Shown one piece after another: positions 60,338 to 64,000 of a stretch of 64,000 nucleotides of DNA. The stretch is from CAKZQX01 sp034435975 (lineage in GTDB: Bacteria; Chloroflexota; Chloroflexia; Chloroflexales; Chloroflexaceae): assembly GCA_034435975.1 (NCBI GenBank), contig DAOTWD010000014.1, forward strand, positions 124,001-188,000, written 5' to 3'. The notes under the pieces were generated by a model. It had not been told where the DNA came from. It ran no database searches and worked only from the letters and a program-made list of their open reading frames with translations. Made by a program: the position numbers and the translations under genes. How positions within the stretch are numbered: the stretch's first letter is position 1; every line of letters starts with the position of its first letter.

Positions 60338-62572
60338 ATGACATATCTGCGCAAGTACCATCGCTACTTTGCATGGTTCACCACCAGTATCCGGGCCAAA
60401 ATGATCGGTTCGCTGGTCGTATTGCTGCTATTGACCAATGCAGTCACGACTGTGGTGCTATTGCTGGGCACGGGTGCTATTCGCGAAAGGCTCGTGGATC
60501 AACAATTGACCGTTGAGTCGCAATTGCTGCAAGAGGCTCTGGTACAGAGCGAACATGATGCAGTGGCGGCACTCACCATGTTGACCACCGATCCATTACT
60601 CATTGCAGCTATCTCCCAGGCCCATAGAGACGGTGAATTTATAGTATCTGAACAACTCTATGAGTCGATCACTGCTGTGCGTGACCGTTTTGCAGTTCAG
60701 CAGATGATCGTGATGGATACTGAACGGCAACTGCTGGTTAATGAGACGCTATCTGGATACGAAGCTGTCAATGAACAGGGTCGTCTTTTACTGCCACGTT
60801 GTGTGGAACAACAGCGTATTCTGGGTGCTTATACGAATACCCGCTTGTTAATTACCTGTGCGCCGATCCGCAGCAAAACTGGCACCACCATTGCATTTGG
60901 GTATGTGATTTTCGATTTGCCGGTGTTGTTCCGGCACCTGCAAGAAACGCTGGCACTCCAGGCCGACCTGGGATTTTATATCAGCGATCAGCGCATTTCG
61001 ATGATCAGTAGCCAGTCGGTAGGTAATCGCAGTTTTTTCGTTCCGACCAAATCCCGCGACATCAACGTGCCGTTGGGCGATGGTCAGGTGCGGATGAGCT
61101 TGCAGGTGAGTCGCCAGGATGTGGATGAAATCATTAATGCCAGCGTGCAGGTGACGCTGATTAGCAGTGGACTGACGCTACTGGCGTTACTGCTGGGAGT
61201 CATCTGGCTGGCACACCGCCTGACCCATCCTATCCTCAAGCTCTCGGCTATGGCTCAGGCGGTTGCCGATGGCGACCTGTCACAACGCGTTCATCTGGTA
61301 CAGCAGGATGAGATCGGGTTGCTGGGGCGTTCTCTTAATCAAGCAACCGACACTATTATGACCTTATTTCAGTCTCAGGAGCGCACAGCCAGCGAACGGC
61401 ATGCAATTTTACAGAGTATCGCCGATGGTGTTCTGGCGATTGACAAGCAAGCATACATCATGATGATTAATCCCGCTGCGGCTACCTTGCTCAAGCAGGA
61501 TGCAACTCGCCTGCAAGGACAACCGCTTACCAGGCTACAGGCAACCGATGACCCGGTATTTGTCGTAGGCATCCAGCAGATTATCCAACGGCTGGAGAAA
61601 GAGCTGTCTCGGCGGAACCGAGGATCAACCGAGGAGCGCATATCATTGGGAGAACGGGTTGTACGCTTGCGCAGTGCGCCGATTATGGGACAGCGTGGGA
61701 CAAAGAAGGGGGCTGTCGTTGTCATCCAGGATGTGACTATGATGGTTGAGTCTGAGCAGGCCAAGAGCGCCTTTATTGCGACTGCGTCCCACGAATTGCG
61801 CACGCCACTGACCAGCCTGCGTGGCTTTGTGGATCTGCTGGCCCGTTCGGATCGAACCCACATCGCGGAGATGCAGAACCTGGCAATCGATACGATCAAG
61901 CGCCAGACCGATAGCTTGATCGTGCTGGTCAATGATTTGCTAGAAATGGCTCGCCTGGAACAGGGTGAACAACAGGCCGAGAACGTTGTGGTTGACCCGG
62001 CTGCGATCATCGGTGAAGTCGTTACGATCTTGCACCATTTTGCGGAACAGCGGCAGATCCAACTGGTGGTTACAATCACGCCTGATCTCCCACCACTGTG
62101 GATTGATCCCGTGCACCTGCGCCGTATCCTGACCAACCTGGTATCAAATGCGATCAAGTATAGCTACCCGGAGCAAGCCGTGCATATACGGGCCACCCTG
62201 TTAGATGATCCGACCGGCTTGCCCAGCCAGCCGCATGCTGCCATGCCCTGGGTACACAGCCAGGAGCGTTCGGTGCTGATCACGGTTGAAGATCGCGGGG
62301 TGGGCATTCGGGCCACCGACCAACCCTCCATTTTTACCCGCTTTTTCCGTTCCGAAAATCCCTTGAGTGTTGAGGTGGGCGGCACTGGTCTGGGGTTGGC
62401 GATTACCCACTCACTGGTTATGACCCATCAGGGGCAAATTGGTTTCTGGAGTAAAGAGAACGAAGGCAGTTGTTTCTGGGTACGGCTGCCAGCACATAAC
62501 ACGACAGCCACCATACTCACCAGAGAGCGCGAAATTGGTCAAGAGACGGTACCGGTGATTGATACGCGCTGA
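60338..62572 (+). CDS. Membrane sensor histidine kinase (extracellular sensor, HAMP, PAS, HisKA, HATPase)
   Basis: 744 residues from ATG 60338. Helices at about 24-45 and 270-290 bracket a roughly 220-residue extracytoplasmic sensor; HAMP follows (RLTHPILKLSAMAQAVADGDLSQRV), then PAS (HAILQSIADGVLAIDKQAYI). The phosphoacceptor His is in ATASHELRTPLTSLRGFVDLL, the N box is LTNLVSNAIKYS, and G boxes are VEDRGVGIRA and GGTGLGLAITHSLV. Position after pst suggests a PhoR-like phosphate sensor. A TTG at 60257, the first base after the MITE, gives 27 extra residues; neither start has a clear ribosome-binding site. Confidence 0.88.
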   Translation: MTYLRKYHRYFAWFTTSIRAKMIGSLVVLLLLTNAVTTVVLLLGTGAIRERLVDQQLTVESQLLQEALVQSEHDAVAALTMLTTDPLLIAAISQAHRDGEFIVSEQLYESITAVRDRFAVQQMIVMDTERQLLVNETLSGYEAVNEQGRLLLPRCVEQQRILGAYTNTRLLITCAPIRSKTGTTIAFGYVIFDLPVLFRHLQETLALQADLGFYISDQRISMISSQSVGNRSFFVPTKSRDINVPLGDGQVRMSLQVSRQDVDEIINASVQVTLISSGLTLLALLLGVIWLAHRLTHPILKLSAMAQAVADGDLSQRVHLVQQDEIGLLGRSLNQATDTIMTLFQSQERTASERHAILQSIADGVLAIDKQAYIMMINPAAATLLKQDATRLQGQPLTRLQATDDPVFVVGIQQIIQRLEKELSRRNRGSTEERISLGERVVRLRSAPIMGQRGTKKGAVVVIQDVTMMVESEQAKSAFIATASHELRTPLTSLRGFVDLLARSDRTHIAEMQNLAIDTIKRQTDSLIVLVNDLLEMARLEQGEQQAENVVVDPAAIIGEVVTILHHFAEQRQIQLVVTITPDLPPLWIDPVHLRRILTNLVSNAIKYSYPEQAVHIRATLLDDPTGLPSQPHAAMPWVHSQERSVLITVEDRGVGIRATDQPSIFTRFFRSENPLSVEVGGTGLGLAITHSLVMTHQGQIGFWSKENEGSCFWVRLPAHNTTATILTREREIGQETVPVIDTR

Positions 62573-62647
62573 AGGACAGGCATCATAAGCATACTGCGAA
62601 AGAGCGTTGGTACCCAATCTGACGGTGCCCCACCTTATGCTCAGCAA

Positions 62648-62678
62648 ACGTAACTCATAGCACGTACACGAGTTACGT
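62648..62678. repeat. Inverted repeat between the two sensor kinase genes
   Basis: ACGTAACTC and GAGTTACGT, nine perfect pairs around 13 bases. It lies about 75 bases after the first kinase; no T-run follows. It could be an operator for the second kinase gene. Confidence 0.5.
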
Positions 62679-62822
62679 GGTGGTATGGTCAACGCGCCTG
62701 TTCACTTACGACTGCATGGAGAAACCAGAAACAGTACGGCTCTGCTGAAGGCAAACAAGACCTTGTGTTCGAGCAACCACAGAACCTGTGTCACTCATAC
62801 GGAGAGGCCAGATCCTACATCT

Positions 62823-64000
62823 ATGATACATTATCGATCGGCTGCACCAATGGACAATTCGCAAGATCAGGCCATAGTAGCACCAGTTGCACCGAAACAG
62901 CAAACTCGGCGTCAGAGGCGAGGGTGGCAATCAGGCGGTATCCGCGCTCGCATCCTGGTACCGCTGATGATCTTGATGATCATTGCGATTGTTGGCAATA
63001 CCATCAGTTTTCTGCTGAGTACCAACCAGGCGCATGAACGCATTTTACTGCGCGACCTTGATGAAGAAGAACAACGTTTAATTGCTGCCCTGGAGCAGAG
63101 TGAACGTGATTTGCGCACTGCCGCCGAAATGATCGTATCTGATACACTTTTACTTGGACGTTTACTTGATGCCCGTGTGCATCAGCGCATTACTTCCGGC
63201 GCAGAGATCTTGCCGATTATTGAGGAACGAGTTGCTGCCACACGTGAGCGGTTTAAAGTTGATCAGGCTATGCTCCGCGATCAACATAATCGGGTGCTGG
63301 TGAATGTGGCAGCCACTAATCAACCCGTCCATGTCATTCCGCGTAATCTTTTACCTCCCTGTGATACAGTGGAGACGCACGTGATTAACTTTAATCAGAT
63401 GCACATGATCGTGAGTTGTGCACCGCTGTTCATCTCAGAGGAACAGATTATTGCCTATGCATACACCTTCTTCGATCTGGCAGAACTGCTTGTACGTCTC
63501 CAGCGCGACTTGGGTCTGACAGGCCAGGCTACCCTGGTAGACCCTGACACTCCCCTGGTCGAAACTATTGAGTGGCAACCAGATAACGGGATGGCACGAT
63601 TGATCAAACCACGCCTGGGACAGGAAGTAATAGGCATTCGCCTGCAGATCAGTGAACAGAGTGCCGATGAGATTATCACTCTGGGTTTATCGATCATTCT
63701 CATCGGTAACGGTCTGGCGTTGGTGCTGTTGTTCCTGGCCGGTGCCTGGCTAGCGCGTAGTTTTACACGCCCAATTTTCAGCCTGGTTCAGGTGGCGGAT
63801 GCAGTCACGGCCGGCGATCTATCACGCCGTTCGCGATTGACCAGTTGTGACGAAATCGGGCAGCTTGGCAAGGCACTGGATCACGCCACCGATATGATTG
63901 TCCAGTTATTAGACGAACAGGCGCATGCAGTTAGCGAGCGTCAGGCGATTCTGGAAAGTATTGCCGACGGGGTGCTGGCGGTTGATATGGAAGAACGGAT
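62823..64000 (+). CDS. Second sensor histidine kinase, N-terminal part (runs off window)
   Basis: An open frame of at least 392 codons reaches the window end. A basic Gln/Arg-rich cytoplasmic start precedes a helix at about residues 46-68 (ILVPLMILMIIAIVGNTISFL), an extracytoplasmic sensor with paired Cys, a second helix near 287-310, HAMP (RPIFSLVQVADAVTAGDLSRRSR) and the start of a PAS domain (RQAILESIADGVLAVDMEE). The layout and PAS start match the preceding kinase, so the two are tandem paralogues. The kinase core lies outside. Start may be 62823 or 62850; GGAGAGG lies farther upstream than normal. Confidence 0.85.
   Translation, partial: MIHYRSAAPMDNSQDQAIVAPVAPKQQTRRQRRGWQSGGIRARILVPLMILMIIAIVGNTISFLLSTNQAHERILLRDLDEEEQRLIAALEQSERDLRTAAEMIVSDTLLLGRLLDARVHQRITSGAEILPIIEERVAATRERFKVDQAMLRDQHNRVLVNVAATNQPVHVIPRNLLPPCDTVETHVINFNQMHMIVSCAPLFISEEQIIAYAYTFFDLAELLVRLQRDLGLTGQATLVDPDTPLVETIEWQPDNGMARLIKPRLGQEVIGIRLQISEQSADEIITLGLSIILIGNGLALVLLFLAGAWLARSFTRPIFSLVQVADAVTAGDLSRRSRLTSCDEIGQLGKALDHATDMIVQLLDEQAHAVSERQAILESIADGVLAVDMEER

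Overview
The window reads as a stretch of bacterial chromosome with densely packed housekeeping genes, and no phage, plasmid, CRISPR or rRNA/tRNA genes that I can see. The gene set fits a member of the phylum Chloroflexota, probably close to the filamentous Chloroflexales: a LysW carrier-protein lysine pathway, a mevalonate-pathway decarboxylase, RqcH, a lone Flp pilin, and intergenic spaces full of short purine/pyrimidine repeats. This taxonomic placement is inference, because no marker could be searched.

Layout. 1-6.6 kb: start of a UDP-glucose dehydrogenase gene, ribosomal protein S1 with a long structured leader, then a plus-strand group (phosphomutase-like metalloenzyme, LMW phosphatase, fructosamine-kinase family protein, CCA-adding-type nucleotidyltransferase). 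7-16.2 kb: a response regulator, a TRAP transporter split over two strands (binding protein at 7.7 kb, permeases at 10.2-12.1 kb) with an AEC carrier between, a GT39-like membrane glycosyltransferase, a LysR regulator and a metallo-hydrolase. 16.3-19.4 kb: SbcC/Rad50-like ATPase. 19.7-26.3 kb: a seven-gene alpha-aminoadipate lysine operon, lysS-lysT-lysU-hicdh-lysW-lysX-lysY, preceded by a promoter and what looks like a classical leader-peptide attenuator. 26.3-33 kb: PgpH-type HD phosphohydrolase, YqeY, guanylate kinase, RqcH, Flp pilin. 33.6-41.4 kb: a flavoprotein lacking the thioredoxin-reductase CxxC, an HtrA-type lipoprotein protease, a secreted subtilase, CobO and a gamma-glutamyltransferase-like enzyme. 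41.6-42.5 kb: a frameshifted Rpn/DUF4351-type nuclease gene. 42.7-46.7 kb: an exopolysaccharide operon (GT4, two Wzz-like proteins, tyrosine kinase, PHP-type phosphatase). 47-51.4 kb: mevalonate-pathway decarboxylase, IMP dehydrogenase with a leader terminator, a choline/aminoglycoside-type kinase. 52-55.8 kb: short Hsp70, GmhA, SerA. 56.2-64 kb: PstC-PstA-PstS followed by two tandem paralogous sensor kinases, the second cut by the window end; pstB is not present.

The strongest new observation is regulatory. Four genes or operons (lys, rpsA, guaB, rqcH) have a good sigma-70 promoter followed by an intrinsic terminator inside the 5' leader. For lys, a short leader peptide with three lysine codons overlaps mutually exclusive hairpins; for rpsA, an upstream 8-base segment is perfectly complementary to the terminator arm. 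Two families of small inverted-repeat elements (66-130 bp), a GAGAAGTGAGA-type repeat family and other short repeats occupy most of the larger intergenic gaps.
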